DNA of 64,000 nucleotides. It comes from Alphaproteobacteria bacterium (lineage in GTDB: Bacteria; Pseudomonadota; Alphaproteobacteria; ATCC43930; CGMCC-115725). Position numbers and translations under genes: made by a program. The stretch is taken from assembly GCA_030041335.1 (NCBI GenBank), contig JASHOB010000215.1, positions 1-64,000 on the forward strand, written 5' to 3'. Position 1 is the stretch's first letter. Each line of letters begins with the position of its first letter. The notes beneath the pieces are model-generated. The model saw only the letters and a program-made list of their open reading frames with translations, was not told the DNA's origin and searched no databases. This document shows, one piece after another, positions 26,944 through 36,243 of the stretch.

Positions 26944-27534
26944 CTACCAAATAAATGGGATCAATGACCACGTCTTTCGCCGGTATTCGGCGTATCCGTG
27001 CCCGAACCGTGCGGCAAGCGCTCTATCCTCGACCGTGATGCGCCAAATGAACGGAAGGCATCCGAACACCAAAAGCGTGATGAGGCCGATCCAGTTACCG
27101 ATGGCAATGCCGAACCCGAGAAATGTCATAACGATGCCGGTATACGCTGGGTTGCGAAGATAGCGGTAGGGGCCGGTTGTGATGAGCCGATGCTCCTGCC
27201 GCACGACGACGCGGGTATTGAAAAACCTGCCAAGTGTTTGGATCGCCCAGAGGCGGAACGCGATACCTGCCCAAACGAGCGCAACGCCGATGGCAACCGC
27301 TTTGCTGTGCATCGTGAATTGCGGCAGAACATGCGGAATCGTGAAGACGCCGAACACAACTGCAATGCTCAACGCGGCAATCAAGAGTGTTCTGCTGCCG
27401 CGATCCTGAAATACGGCGCTCGCATCGCGCCGCTCGCGTACGATGAGCCATATCTCGATGACGATCCACGACCAATAACTGACCGATAGGAGGACGGTAT
27501 ACAATATGGACGGGTACGCAAGTGAGGTAACCAT
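26944..27534 (-). CDS. Isoprenylcysteine carboxyl methyltransferase (ICMT)-family membrane protein
   Basis: 196 residues with about five membrane helices. The family signature is complete: G-P-Y-R-Y-L-R-N-P-A-Y-T-G (about 122-134), then a hydrophobic segment and the closing E-D-R-A-L-A-A-R-F-G-H-G-Y-A-E-Y motif. These form the SAM- and lipid-binding part of ICMT-like enzymes. In bacteria the substrates are unknown small lipophilic molecules or lipids. A second, frameshifted member lies about 600 nt away on the other strand (28134-28629). Confidence 0.85.
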   Translation of the reverse strand: MVTSLAYPSILYTVLLSVSYWSWIVIEIWLIVRERRDASAVFQDRGSRTLLIAALSIAVVFGVFTIPHVLPQFTMHSKAVAIGVALVWAGIAFRLWAIQTLGRFFNTRVVVRQEHRLITTGPYRYLRNPAYTGIVMTFLGFGIAIGNWIGLITLLVFGCLPFIWRITVEDRALAARFGHGYAEYRRKTWSLIPFIW

Positions 27535-28133
27535 CTTTGATGTATAGCACGCGTTCCGCGACCCAGCGCTCCCTTGCGTAATTGCCGTGAAGGCAGCGAT
27601 CCACGCGTGCCACTATCCGCATTGGGACCAGCGGGTCGACGCGCTGATGCGACTGTGTAAGATCGACACCACCGGCAATATGGCGAAGCTGCTTACGCGA
27701 GTGCGCAAGCGTGGAAAGGTCGTTGAGGCATGGGCCGCCTCTGTCCGCCGGGCGCAAACGGTTTGGGAGACCCGCAAGAGGGCTCACTCAATGACGGCAA
27801 TTGTTCCTCGTTTTGGCTTTGATCCTTCTCAATTCCGAAAAGACGTCGGATAGGCCGGAATGGACGGCGCAAGACCGTTACCACCAATACTTTGAACCAA
27901 ATCAAATAGGGCGGAATAGCGGTTTCTGAGAGCGCTTCTTTTTGACGTCAGGCGCATCGATTTTCCATCAAAAGATGCCTCGTTATATTTCATTACGTGA
28001 CGGGCTCAACGGCAACCCGCGCATCCCCGATCGACGCCGCGCCACGCGTTGGTCATTCGTGTGAATGTGTTGTCAATGATGAAGCGGCCCCTGGGGGTCA
28101 CGATGTTTTCTGGCACTCCGGAGGAGACCCCAA
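27535..28133. other. Intergenic stretch between two ICMT-like genes
   Basis: No gene is supported. A weak FNR-like site, TTGAA-CCAA-ATCAA, is at 27893-27906. The ribosome binding site GGAGGAG at 28120-28126 serves the frameshifted gene downstream. Confidence 0.3.
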
Positions 28134-28629
28134 ATGGGCCGAGCCAGCCATCAGGGTGGTGATTCTGCAACGGCACGGCCTATCGTGCGGCCGCCGTTGC
28201 TCTTTCTCGGCGGTCTGATCTTAGGGATTGCTCTGGATCGAGTGCTACCGCTGCCGTTCAGGCCGTCCGGGACCGCTGTGGTCTGCAGGGTCGGAGGTGG
28301 TGGATTGGTTGCTCTCGGCGCGTCGATGTTTGTCGCGGCGGTTCGCAACTTCGCTCGCGCGTCAACGCCGGTGCCATCGACGCAGCCTGTTCGCGCGCTG
28401 GTGACAACGGGCGTTCACGGTGTGAGTCGCAATCCAATCTACGTTGGCATGTTTCTGTCCTAATATTGGTATTGGTCTGGTAGCGCTGAGCCCGTGGATA
28501 CTCGTCCTCACGCTGCTGGTCGTGATCGTCATGCGCCACGGCGTGGTCGCGCGCGAGGAGGCTTATCTCGAACGGCGCTTTGCGGACGCCTACCGCGATT
28601 ATAAGGCGCGTGTCCGCCGCTGGCTGTAG
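28134..28629 (+). pseudogene. Frameshifted ICMT-family methyltransferase
   Basis: The first part (28134-28463) reads from ATG with ribosome binding site GGAGGAG and carries membrane segments and the motif G-V-H-G-V-S-R-N-P-I-Y-V-G-M-F-L-S before a stop. The rest of the family motif continues in another frame: I-G-I-G-L-V-A-L-S-P-W... ending E-E-A-Y-L-E-R-R-F-A-D-A-Y. Removing one A from TCCTAATATT near 28464 restores S-Y-I-G-I-G and a single protein of about 164 residues. This is either a very recent loss or a base-call error. Confidence 0.8.
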
Positions 28630-28723
28630 TGACCAGAGCCGTCAGCGGGGCGGCCTTTTTCTCTCGTGCCAGGCGTAGGAAATACCGCGGCTGAACGCGC
28701 ACGCGAACGACGCGGACCTGGCG

Positions 28724-30496
28724 TTATTCGGGCAACCCCGTTTTTTGCAAGCCGCTTGCCAGCGAATTCAGTAATTCCGGTCGCATGATGGCTGAAAAAT
28801 ATTCTGTGAAAGGACCGACTCGGAAGGTCGGCTCGAGTTCTAGAACGCGGCGCGAGACTGAATTGACCTCGTCGCTGCGACCGGCCAAAGCGAGCGCTGC
28901 CGCCAGGAAAATATGGATCACGCTAAAGCCCGGATTCGTCTGAGCTGCTTCGAATAGGAGCGCCGACGCTTCAGCGTACCGTCCCTCACGCAGGCGGACA
29001 AAACCGCGAGCGGAATGCGACAAGAAACTCAGCGGGTCGAATGGACTTAGCCGCAAGGCTCGTACTGCATAGTCTTCGGCAATCGCGGCGTCGCCGCTCA
29101 TGCTGTTTATATGTGCGCCCCAAAATAGCGCAGTCGCGCAGGAGCCATTTAGCAATAACGCGCGGGCGACCGCACCGGAAGCGGCCTGAAAATCACGTCC
29201 CAGATGCAGAAGCGCGACGGTCGCGACGCTGAGTGCCGTCGGATCCTCGGTGCCGTGTGTCAGCGCCAAGCGAGCATGGCGCACGCCCGCAATCGCGTCT
29301 GCCTCGTTAAACCCGCCGCGCGTTACACGAATTTCCAAACCCCAAGACAGGTAGGCATGGGCAACGGCATAGTTGGGATCGAGCGTAAGAGCCTGTTCGA
29401 GATACCCAATACCGACACTGGCGTCCGCCGGCATTGCCGATGCGAAATGTGGTAGGGCACGCAGATAGAGGTCATAAGCATCGAGGCTGTCTGGCCGCCG
29501 GCGCCGCGCCCGTTCAATCTCAGCGCGGCGGACATTGGGCTCGATCACGCCGACAACCGTTTCTGTAATCCTGTCCTGGAGGTCGAATACATCTTCGAGC
29601 GCCCCATCGAACTTGTCGGCCCAAAGATGGGTGCCGTTTTCGGCTTCGACCAACTGTCCCGTGATGCGAACGCGATTGCCCGCCTTGCGCACGCTGCCTT
29701 CCAGCACATAGCGCACACCAAGTTCTCGACCCACTTGGCGGATGTCGGGCGACTTGCCCTTGTACGCAAAACTCGAATTGCGGGCTACCACGAACAGCCA
29801 GTTAATCCGCGATAAACCGGTGATGACGTCCTCAACCATGCCATCGGCGAAGTATTCCTGCTCAGGATCGCCGCTCATATTCTGAAATGGCAAGACCACG
29901 ATCGATGGCTTATCGGGGAGCGCCATTCTCATCTTAGGCGAATCCGGCGCGGCTGGCTTTCCTGACCCAGGCTTGCTGACCTCAAGCGCCAAGACATGTA
30001 CCGGTTCCGGAATGTTCTTGAGTTCTTTGCGACCGAGGTCGGTAACCGCGAGATCGAGCCGAGACCGAACGTGCCGATAGGCATCTTCGGAGAGACAAAT
30101 AGCGCCGGGTTCGCAAATGCCTTCGAGCCGCGCGGCGATGTTAACGCCGTCCCCCATCAGGTCGCCGTCGTGCTCGACGATCACGTCGCCGAGATGAATG
30201 CCGACGCGGAATTCGATTCGTTTCTCGGGCGCGACATTGGCGTTCCGCGGAATCATGCCCCGCTGTAGCTCGAGCGCCGCACGCACTGCATCGACGATGC
30301 TGGGAAATTCGCTCAGCCGGCCGTCGCCCGTGGTCTTGAAGGTACGACCGTTATGGGCAGCGATCACCGGATCGATCAGCTCATGCCGCAACGCGCGCAG
30401 ACGCGACACTGTGCCTTCCTCGTCCGCCGCAGAAAGACGGCTAAAGCCGACGACATCAGCAGCCAATATAGCCGCAAGCTTTCGGGTCTCACTCAT
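28724..30496 (-). CDS. Class III adenylate/guanylate cyclase with TolB-like and TPR regions (paralog 2)
   Basis: 590 residues. Domain order as in paralog 1: cyclase (1-170), TolB/FlgO-like (about 195-320, PFQNMSGDPEQEYFADG) and TPR repeats to the end (K-T-G-L-P-E). Metal ligands D14 and D58 and Lys54 (F-K-T-T-G-D-G) are intact, and the Asn/Arg pair is in NIAARLE, so activity is expected. The middle of the TPR region differs clearly from paralogs 1 and 3, suggesting different input partners. The conserved upstream 12-mer is GCATGTTAAAGT (30539 to 30528). It stands alone, about 100 nt from the frameshifted ICMT gene. Confidence 0.9.
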   Translation of the reverse strand: MSETRKLAAILAADVVGFSRLSAADEEGTVSRLRALRHELIDPVIAAHNGRTFKTTGDGRLSEFPSIVDAVRAALELQRGMIPRNANVAPEKRIEFRVGIHLGDVIVEHDGDLMGDGVNIAARLEGICEPGAICLSEDAYRHVRSRLDLAVTDLGRKELKNIPEPVHVLALEVSKPGSGKPAAPDSPKMRMALPDKPSIVVLPFQNMSGDPEQEYFADGMVEDVITGLSRINWLFVVARNSSFAYKGKSPDIRQVGRELGVRYVLEGSVRKAGNRVRITGQLVEAENGTHLWADKFDGALEDVFDLQDRITETVVGVIEPNVRRAEIERARRRRPDSLDAYDLYLRALPHFASAMPADASVGIGYLEQALTLDPNYAVAHAYLSWGLEIRVTRGGFNEADAIAGVRHARLALTHGTEDPTALSVATVALLHLGRDFQAASGAVARALLLNGSCATALFWGAHINSMSGDAAIAEDYAVRALRLSPFDPLSFLSHSARGFVRLREGRYAEASALLFEAAQTNPGFSVIHIFLAAALALAGRSDEVNSVSRRVLELEPTFRVGPFTEYFSAIMRPELLNSLASGLQKTGLPE

Positions 30497-30527
30497 ACCG
30501 ACTCAATCACCCCAACCTCCATACCCG

Positions 30528-30539
30528 ACTTTAACATGC
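30528..30539 (-). promoter_or_regulatory. Conserved 12-mer upstream of cyclase gene 2
   Basis: On the minus strand the sequence is GCATGTTAAAGT, ending 31 nt before the ATG at 30496. It is shared with minor changes by the other two cyclase genes of the window. Confidence 0.4.
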
Positions 30540-30984
30540 AATTCCGAGCAACATGCATTACCGGTAGGTTAATCGGGCAGAGTGACCGAGCAATTGAACG
30601 ACAGCCGCACCCCTTGGCTGCTCGGGGGCTGGGATCCTAAGGTCGCCGGCAGGGTTTCGGCTGCTTGGGCCTTCGCACCGCCGAAATCGGCCGGATAGGG
30701 ATGCTAGTTAGTGGCCGGGCTTAGGGCCGCTCTATCCAAGGCAGGTTAGGGGCGAATGACCGGATCGGCGCATGCCGGCTCTGCGGGGAAGTGGCTCCGA
30801 CCGAGCGCGTGGGGCCAGGCGCTGGCACGCGAGGAGCAAGGCTTGAGCGGGGCACACCGGCGAGCCGCCCGGCGCAGAATCGCCCCACTGCAAGTTAGCC
30901 TCGGCGGCGGCCTCCGCCTGGCGGTTCAGGCGACATAGCTCGGAATCCGATCGATTGCATAGTGGGATCCGCCGCCGTCCGCAC
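30540..30984. other. Intergenic stretch, nothing recognised
   Basis: No supported gene lies between cyclase 2 and the two-gene operon of small proteins. Small open frames exist on both strands without start signals or similarity. Confidence 0.35.
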
Positions 30985-31215
30985 TTACGCTTTACGGACC
31001 AATGCAGCTCGTCCGTCATGCGTTGCCACCTGGAGTTTTGCATGCAGGTTGGCGAGCGTCACCGTCTCAAATTCACGGGGCACATCGAGAACCTGCACGC
31101 GCTCTCCCGACTTCGGAACATAGCTCAACGTGGCGCGAACCGGACCACCCGGAGCCGGTTCGCCGAACAGCGACAGGATGTTTCCGTGAGCGTCGCTAAC
31201 GACAGTTAATCGCAT
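30985..31215 (-). CDS. Small hypothetical protein, second gene of a CRP-box operon
   Basis: 76 residues. GGAGA lies 7 nt ahead of the ATG at 31215, and the gene starts 20 nt after the 31236-31502 gene, so the two form an operon. It begins with a beta-strand-like M-R-L-T-V-V-S-D-A-H-G-N-I and continues with alternating hydrophobic residues (V-Q-V-L-D-V-P-R-E-F). No membrane segment and no known domain are seen. Confidence 0.55.
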   Translation of the reverse strand: MRLTVVSDAHGNILSLFGEPAPGGPVRATLSYVPKSGERVQVLDVPREFETVTLANLHAKLQVATHDGRAALVRKA

Positions 31216-31235
31216 GGCAAATCTCCATGAGCCGG

Positions 31236-31502
31236 TCAGTCAAACCAAGACGTCTGAATATTGTAGGTAACGACAAACTTGGTGTTGTTGGTGACTGAGA
31301 AGTTGAAGCCGTAGGTTCCGTTTCCCTCGTTGAAGTTCACTCCGTTCTCGTCGTAATTCAGCGTCACTCCTGGAGGCGATGTCGGCTGGGGTTGCGTAAT
31401 CGTGATACCCTGCCAACCGTTGTCATCCCAAGTGAAAGTCCATCCCTGCGTTTGGCCGGGAGAGATCGTGATCCCGCTGCCGCCGGGGAAAATAGTTGAC
31501 AT
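31236..31502 (-). CDS. Small Asn/Gly/Thr-rich beta protein, first gene of a CRP-box operon
   Basis: 88 residues with ribosome binding site AAGGAG 9 nt ahead of the ATG. The composition (Asn, Thr, Gly, Trp, few Lys/Arg) and alternating pattern, for example G-W-T-F-T-W-D-D-N-G-W-Q-G-I-T-I-T, suggest a small extracellular-type beta-sandwich, yet no signal peptide is present. No family recognised. A perfect CRP-type site lies about 114 nt upstream of the start (centre near 31616.5). Style and regulation resemble the G1 peptidase locus at 37 kb, so the genes may serve one programme. Confidence 0.6.
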   Translation of the reverse strand: MSTIFPGGSGITISPGQTQGWTFTWDDNGWQGITITQPQPTSPPGVTLNYDENGVNFNEGNGTYGFNFSVTNNTKFVVTYNIQTSWFD

Positions 31503-31607
31503 GTCACGCGCTCCTTCCGCTTCAGCTAATTTCTGGTGGTAGGGTCGGCGCTAGCCGGCCCTAAGATCGCTGATGCGAAGCATCTTACGTTGAGCGCGCG
31601 GCGACTT

Positions 31608-31625
31608 GTGTGATCTGCGTCACAC
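31608..31625. promoter_or_regulatory. CRP-type site upstream of the small-protein operon
   Basis: GTGTGA-TCTGCG-TCACAC contains the perfect CRP half-sites TGTGA and TCACA with the correct 6-nt spacer, and the symmetry extends to 6-bp arms. It is the nearest regulatory site upstream of the 31502 start, with about 105 nt between site and ATG. Confidence 0.6.
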
Positions 31626-32018
31626 TGCATTAGTTTGTTGGCGCTCTTGATTTCATTCAGGCCGTCTCAGCCAAACGGCGCGATACTGGTCCAATTGCGA
31701 TGGACGGCTGCGATGCCATCTTGGTTCTTGTGAGGCACCGCACGCGTCAGTTCTGCCTCGCACCAACGATCCGAACCATGAGGAAGCGTCGTGACCAAGT
31801 GACTGACAACATCGCGACGATAGCATCGATGGTCGGGTGCCGCCCCAGAGATTGCACCTCTGCCCGCGAGCCGGCTTCGTCACGGCCAACCGACGAAGCG
31901 CGGACTTTGTCCCGAGACAGATTGCCGAGATTTCACAGCGGCTTAGCTAACCGCGTGGCAGATGGCGGCTTAACCGCGCATGGAGGCCTGACGCACGGTC
32001 GCGCATTGTGGCGCTAAC
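31626..32018. other. Intergenic stretch, nothing recognised
   Basis: This region lies between the CRP-type site and the terminator of the methyltransferase gene. No gene, RNA or repeat is supported. Confidence 0.35.
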
Positions 32019-32038
32019 AAAAAAGGCCGTCCCCGGCC
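32019..32038 (-). terminator. Rho-independent terminator after the methyltransferase gene
   Basis: On the minus strand the stem GGCCG/CGGCC encloses a GGGA tetraloop and is followed by six T residues. It is about 97 nt past the stop of the methyltransferase gene at 32135-32938. Confidence 0.6.
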
Positions 32039-32134
32039 AGATCGTCGAGCGGTTCGCGATGGAGGCGGCGGCAGCCGCGCCTTTACCGCTCTTTCTAAAC
32101 ATCACCGATGGTCGATAGTCGCGTCGCCGCACCT

Positions 32135-32938
32135 TTACGGCGCCCTACCCCGCACAAAGTAGAGAGCCGTGTAGCTGCATGTGTCAGCACGGTCCAGGTA
32201 CCCAAGCAAGTCACCGACGAAGTGATCTGCTTTCGCCTCTCCGCCAAGAATCTGGGCTATGTACGACCGCGCTGCCGCTAGCTGCTCGACCCAGTTTCGC
32301 TTTCGATCCGGGTCTATCGCACCAAGAATTGTGAAAAGACGATCCGGTTCGAAATCGACCTTGATGTCCACGAGTCCGGCTGCTTTGAACATCGGTGCCA
32401 TCTTGCGGCCGACGAATGGATCCACCAGACCCCGAAATACCCGGTCCAACACTGGCTGAAGCACAGGGTCTTCGGGCCAATGCGTCACCGCAAAACCATC
32501 GAAGTTCGCACATACCACGAACGCGCCGGCCTTGCTTACTCGGCGAAATTCGGCAATCGCCAAGTGCGGTTCCTTCACCCACTGCAACACGTATTTTGAC
32601 CACACGATGTCGAAAGAAGCGTCTGGGAACGGTAGGTGAAAAATATCCCCTTGTTGAAATTCAACATTTGTCAGCCCGTCCAGCACCGCTCTTTCGTGCG
32701 CAAAGGCCACGTAGTCATGCCGCACGTCTACCCCAACGATCCGCGCGGTCGGGTGCGCTGAAGCCAGCAATCGAGCCATCGATCCCGAGCCGCATCCGGC
32801 GTCGAGGATGCGCGCGTGAGGAGGAACCGATAGGAATGAAAGATGGTCCGGCAACCGGGCAAGAATCGCCTGCCGCTCCAGACGCTCGCATTCCGTGGCG
32901 CTGTGAATGGCGTAGGGTCGAGAAAGCTCGCTCTCCAT
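32135..32938 (-). CDS. Class I SAM-dependent methyltransferase
   Basis: 267 residues. Motif I is ILDAGCGSGSMARLL (about 44-58), the acidic post-I residue is in GVDVRHDYV, and FDIVWSKYVLQWV forms the motif near 108-120. The N-terminus Y-A-I-H-S-A-T-E-C-E-R-L resembles methyltransferases that act on small molecules in modification clusters. The gene lies 38 nt downstream of the substrate-binding protein gene on the same strand, so co-transcription is likely, but that gives no substrate. Confidence 0.87.
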   Translation of the reverse strand: MESELSRPYAIHSATECERLERQAILARLPDHLSFLSVPPHARILDAGCGSGSMARLLASAHPTARIVGVDVRHDYVAFAHERAVLDGLTNVEFQQGDIFHLPFPDASFDIVWSKYVLQWVKEPHLAIAEFRRVSKAGAFVVCANFDGFAVTHWPEDPVLQPVLDRVFRGLVDPFVGRKMAPMFKAAGLVDIKVDFEPDRLFTILGAIDPDRKRNWVEQLAAARSYIAQILGGEAKADHFVGDLLGYLDRADTCSYTALYFVRGRAP

Positions 32939-32976
32939 CTGTCCTCAGTGCATCCAGGCGAGCTTCGTGATGGGTG

Positions 32977-34182
32977 TCAGCTACCCGCCACCGAAATGAT
33001 TTCGCCGAACGGGGCCTGGTGTTGCCCATCGAACCGGTACATTTGCATCTGGCCGATGGGGTAGTAATTGGTGGGGCTCGTGTTCAAGGTCACTCCCGGC
33101 AAAAGATTGTCGAGTTCTACGCTTTTGAGATTGGTTGCCTGCCTCATGATGTTTTCGCGACTTAGGTCAGTCCCGCAGCGCTTGAGGACCTGGAGAACCG
33201 ACTGGGCAAAACCGTACCCCGCAAAATAGCCAGCGTCGGCCTTGTCGGCAGACGGCAGATATTTGTTCATGAAGGCGACCCATCGCTTCATGCCAGGATC
33301 GTCATTCCAGCGTGGATCAGTCTGGTCCTTGTACGGCAAGGCTGTAACAACCCCGATTGCGTTCTCGACGCCGGCAGGCCGATAGACGGAACCGATCGAG
33401 GCCGACGGCAGACAGATGATTCGCAATGGCTTCCAGCCGATAGCGGCGACCTTGCGTATTGTCTGCGCGGCAAACTTTGGTGTCGCCGCGATCACCAAGA
33501 CGTCGGCACCTGAAGCCTGCAGCTGGAGGACCTGCGAATCGACCGTGGGGTCGCTCACTTCATAGGTAGCTTCTTTGACGACTAACTGCCCGTAGCGATC
33601 ACCGAACACGTCCCTGAGACCATTGACGTAATCCCTGCCAAAGTCATCGTTTTGATAAAGCAGCGCGATCTTCGCGTCAGGCTTTTCCTTCAGTAGGTAT
33701 TTTCCGTAAATGCGTGCCTCGATGCGATAGCTGGGGCCGAATGCCATCGTCCACGGGAAATGCTGATAGTCGCCAAACTTGTGCGCTCCAGTGGCGATGA
33801 GGAGCTGCGGGATTCTCCGCTCGTTAAGGTACTTCTCTGTCGCACTGTTGGTGGGCGTTCCCAGCGAACCGAAAATGAAGGCGACATTCTCTTGCTCGAT
33901 GAGCTTACGCGTCTGTTCGAGTGTTTTCGGCGGGCTATAACCGTCGTCGAGCGAAATTAGGTTGATCCTGCGCCCATTGACGCCGCCATTGTCGTTGACC
34001 ATGGCGAAAAAGGCCATCTCGGCCTTGCCGACCGCGGAATAGGCGGATGCCGGACCGCTGTAGGGCATTGTCTGGCCAATTTTGATTTCGCTGTCGGTGA
34101 TGCCGGGCGCGTTTTCCGCAAGAGCGGCCCCGGATGAGAGTGCGAAGCTCGCGAGGCCAGCGACGATGAGATTCTTCCACAC
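32977..34182 (-). CDS. ABC transporter substrate-binding protein, branched-chain amino acid (LivJ) type
   Basis: 401 residues from GTG 34182, chosen because AGGGAGG sits 4 nt upstream; reading from 34224 would place extra residues before the signal peptide. The signal peptide is about 1-22 (ending A-A-L-A-E). The mature protein shows the periplasmic binding fold type I with I-K-I-G-Q-T-M-P-Y-S-G-P and the G-R-R-I-N-L-I-S-L-D-D-G-Y motif. Relatives bind branched amino acids, amides or aromatic acids. No permease or ATPase genes are adjacent, so this is an orphan receptor. Confidence 0.88.
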   Translation of the reverse strand: MWKNLIVAGLASFALSSGAALAENAPGITDSEIKIGQTMPYSGPASAYSAVGKAEMAFFAMVNDNGGVNGRRINLISLDDGYSPPKTLEQTRKLIEQENVAFIFGSLGTPTNSATEKYLNERRIPQLLIATGAHKFGDYQHFPWTMAFGPSYRIEARIYGKYLLKEKPDAKIALLYQNDDFGRDYVNGLRDVFGDRYGQLVVKEATYEVSDPTVDSQVLQLQASGADVLVIAATPKFAAQTIRKVAAIGWKPLRIICLPSASIGSVYRPAGVENAIGVVTALPYKDQTDPRWNDDPGMKRWVAFMNKYLPSADKADAGYFAGYGFAQSVLQVLKRCGTDLSRENIMRQATNLKSVELDNLLPGVTLNTSPTNYYPIGQMQMYRFDGQHQAPFGEIISVAGS

Positions 34183-34287
34183 GATTTCCTCCCTCTTTTC
34201 AGTTCCCGATGGTTGAACCTCCATTGAATGAATTACAGCGACATCTCTTGGTGGTGGTTCCGGGGCACCCTGTTTTTACGCGACCGT

Positions 34288-36039
34288 TCATCCCTCCGGC
34301 ACTCCGGCTTTGCGCATGCCGTCGATTTGACGCTCACGCTGCGCCAGATAGTTTGGGTTGTCGCCCCATTCGCCGGCGCGATATCGCCGAATCGTAAAGC
34401 GCGGATCAAGCGTGAGCCCGACCTGTACCGCAGCCTCCGCTTCGTCGATCTGACCTAGCCGCGCCAAGGCGGCGGCAAGGAGAAAATGTGAGAGGGGAAT
34501 ATTCCGGTTGATCTCAATGACATGCCGGTACCACACGACCGCTTCCGCCTCGGCGCCGAGAGCGAATTTGGCGAAGGCGATACAGTGAGTCCAGACATAG
34601 AGGAGCGTGTCACGCGGGCTAAGCCGGATCGCTTCCTGGATGTGGCTTTCGGTTTCCTCCGGGCGGCCAACGACCGCCTTGGCGAAACCGATAAAGGCAT
34701 GTGCGTTCGCTAGATTGCGGTCCAGCGCCAGGGCCCGTTCGAATTCAGCGATGCCCTGGTCAGCGCGCTTGGTGAACACAAATACATTCCCCAACCAGAA
34801 ATGCGCCTGAGCGTTATTGGGTGCCAAGGACAAAGTCCGAGTCAGCCACGCCTCCGCCGCGGTCAAGCGCGATAGTTGGTTATCTGTCAGGTGAGCGCCG
34901 CCGACGATGCAATCCGTCGCCGCGATGCCGACCGATGCACTAATATTGCCAGGGTCGAGCACCAGGGCGCGTTCGAAGAAGTCGCGCGCCCGTCCCAGAA
35001 GGTCGGATGTCGTGCCCCTGTTCAGCCAAGTTTGGCCCCGGAAATAGAGGTCCATCGAATCCGCATTCAGCGACTTTTCAGCGCGGCGCGCTTCGAAAGC
35101 CACCACCTCCGCGCCCAATTGGTTGGCGAGACGGGCGATGATCTCGTCCTGCATATCGAACAGGTCGCCAATGGCCTTGTCGAAGCGCTCCGCCCAGAGA
35201 TGATCGCCGCTCATGGCGTCGACCAACTGCACATTCACCCAAAGGCGATTGCCGCTTCGCTGCGCTGATCCTTCGAGCACGTAACGCACATTCAGCTCGC
35301 GTCCGATCTGCTTCACGTCGGTGGGCTTGCCCCTGTAGGTGAATGCGGTGTTGCGCGCGATCACGAACGCGTCGCTGATACGCGATAGATCGGCGGTTAG
35401 GCTCTCGGTCACGCCATCCACAAAATATTCCTGCTCAGGATCCCCGCCGATATTGGCGAAGGGGAGGACCACGATGGAAAGGTGTGGTGGTTCAGCCGGT
35501 CTCGCGTTCCCGGGGCGGCTAACCTCAATCGCATACACATGGACCGTCGCGGCGGTGTTCTTCAGCTCCTTGTTGCCGAGATCCTTAACAGGGAGATCGA
35601 GCCTCGATTTGACCTGCCGATAGGCGTCCTCGGACAGGCAAATCGCCCCGGGCTCGCAAATCTTTTCCAGACGCGAAGCAATGTTGACGCCGTCGCCCAT
35701 TAAGTCACCGTCCGCTTCCTCGATCACATCGCCGAGGTGAATACCGGCGCGGAACAGAATTTGCCGTTCTGGCGGAAGTCCGGCATTGCGCTCGAGCATG
35801 CCATTCTGCACTTCGATCGAACACCGAACGGCGTCAACGACACTGCGGAATTGGATCAAAATGGCGTCGCCGGTTCGATTTACGACGTGGCCATGGTGTA
35901 CCGAGACGGCCGGGTCGATAAGGTCAGCTCTGAGACGGCGCAACCGTACTATGGTGCGCTCTTCGTCGGTTGCCGTGAGGCAACGACACCCAGCAACATC
36001 CGCAGCCAGAATCGCGGCGAGCTTGCGAGTTTCGCTCAT
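34288..36039 (-). CDS. Class III cyclase with TolB-like and TPR regions (paralog 3, altered active site)
   Basis: 583 residues, closest to paralog 1 in all three regions. Metal ligands D14 and D58 and the NIASRLE motif are kept. The lysine expected to recognise the purine is Asn54 (V-N-R-T-G-D instead of V-K-R-T-G-D), and the normally conserved A-G-Y-S-R after D14 reads A-G-C-R-C. By analogy with other class III cyclases these changes should reduce or alter activity, perhaps leaving a sensor or a heterodimer partner. The TolB-like and TPR regions are intact. The upstream element is ACATGTTAAAGT (36078 to 36067). Confidence 0.88.
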   Translation of the reverse strand: MSETRKLAAILAADVAGCRCLTATDEERTIVRLRRLRADLIDPAVSVHHGHVVNRTGDAILIQFRSVVDAVRCSIEVQNGMLERNAGLPPERQILFRAGIHLGDVIEEADGDLMGDGVNIASRLEKICEPGAICLSEDAYRQVKSRLDLPVKDLGNKELKNTAATVHVYAIEVSRPGNARPAEPPHLSIVVLPFANIGGDPEQEYFVDGVTESLTADLSRISDAFVIARNTAFTYRGKPTDVKQIGRELNVRYVLEGSAQRSGNRLWVNVQLVDAMSGDHLWAERFDKAIGDLFDMQDEIIARLANQLGAEVVAFEARRAEKSLNADSMDLYFRGQTWLNRGTTSDLLGRARDFFERALVLDPGNISASVGIAATDCIVGGAHLTDNQLSRLTAAEAWLTRTLSLAPNNAQAHFWLGNVFVFTKRADQGIAEFERALALDRNLANAHAFIGFAKAVVGRPEETESHIQEAIRLSPRDTLLYVWTHCIAFAKFALGAEAEAVVWYRHVIEINRNIPLSHFLLAAALARLGQIDEAEAAVQVGLTLDPRFTIRRYRAGEWGDNPNYLAQRERQIDGMRKAGVPEG

Positions 36040-36066
36040 TGCCCGTGATCCCCACCCTCCAAAACA

Positions 36067-36078
36067 ACTTTAACATGT
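36067..36078 (-). promoter_or_regulatory. Conserved 12-mer upstream of cyclase gene 3
   Basis: ACATGTTAAAGT on the minus strand ends 27 nt before the ATG at 36039. It overlaps a 10-bp palindrome TAACATGTTA at 36071-36080. Confidence 0.4.
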
Positions 36079-36243
36079 TATCTGAGCGGGGTTAATCGGG
36101 TGGGGAGCGGCGTCCGTTAATTCCCGGGTGTCTTTTTTGAGCGTTTGCGCCGCTTGGGCTTCGCGTCGCCCTCCGCATAGCGGAACGGCCGGCGCTATTC
36201 CGCTCCCCTGTGCGTGGCCTGCGCCCGTCGATAAGCGCAGCGC

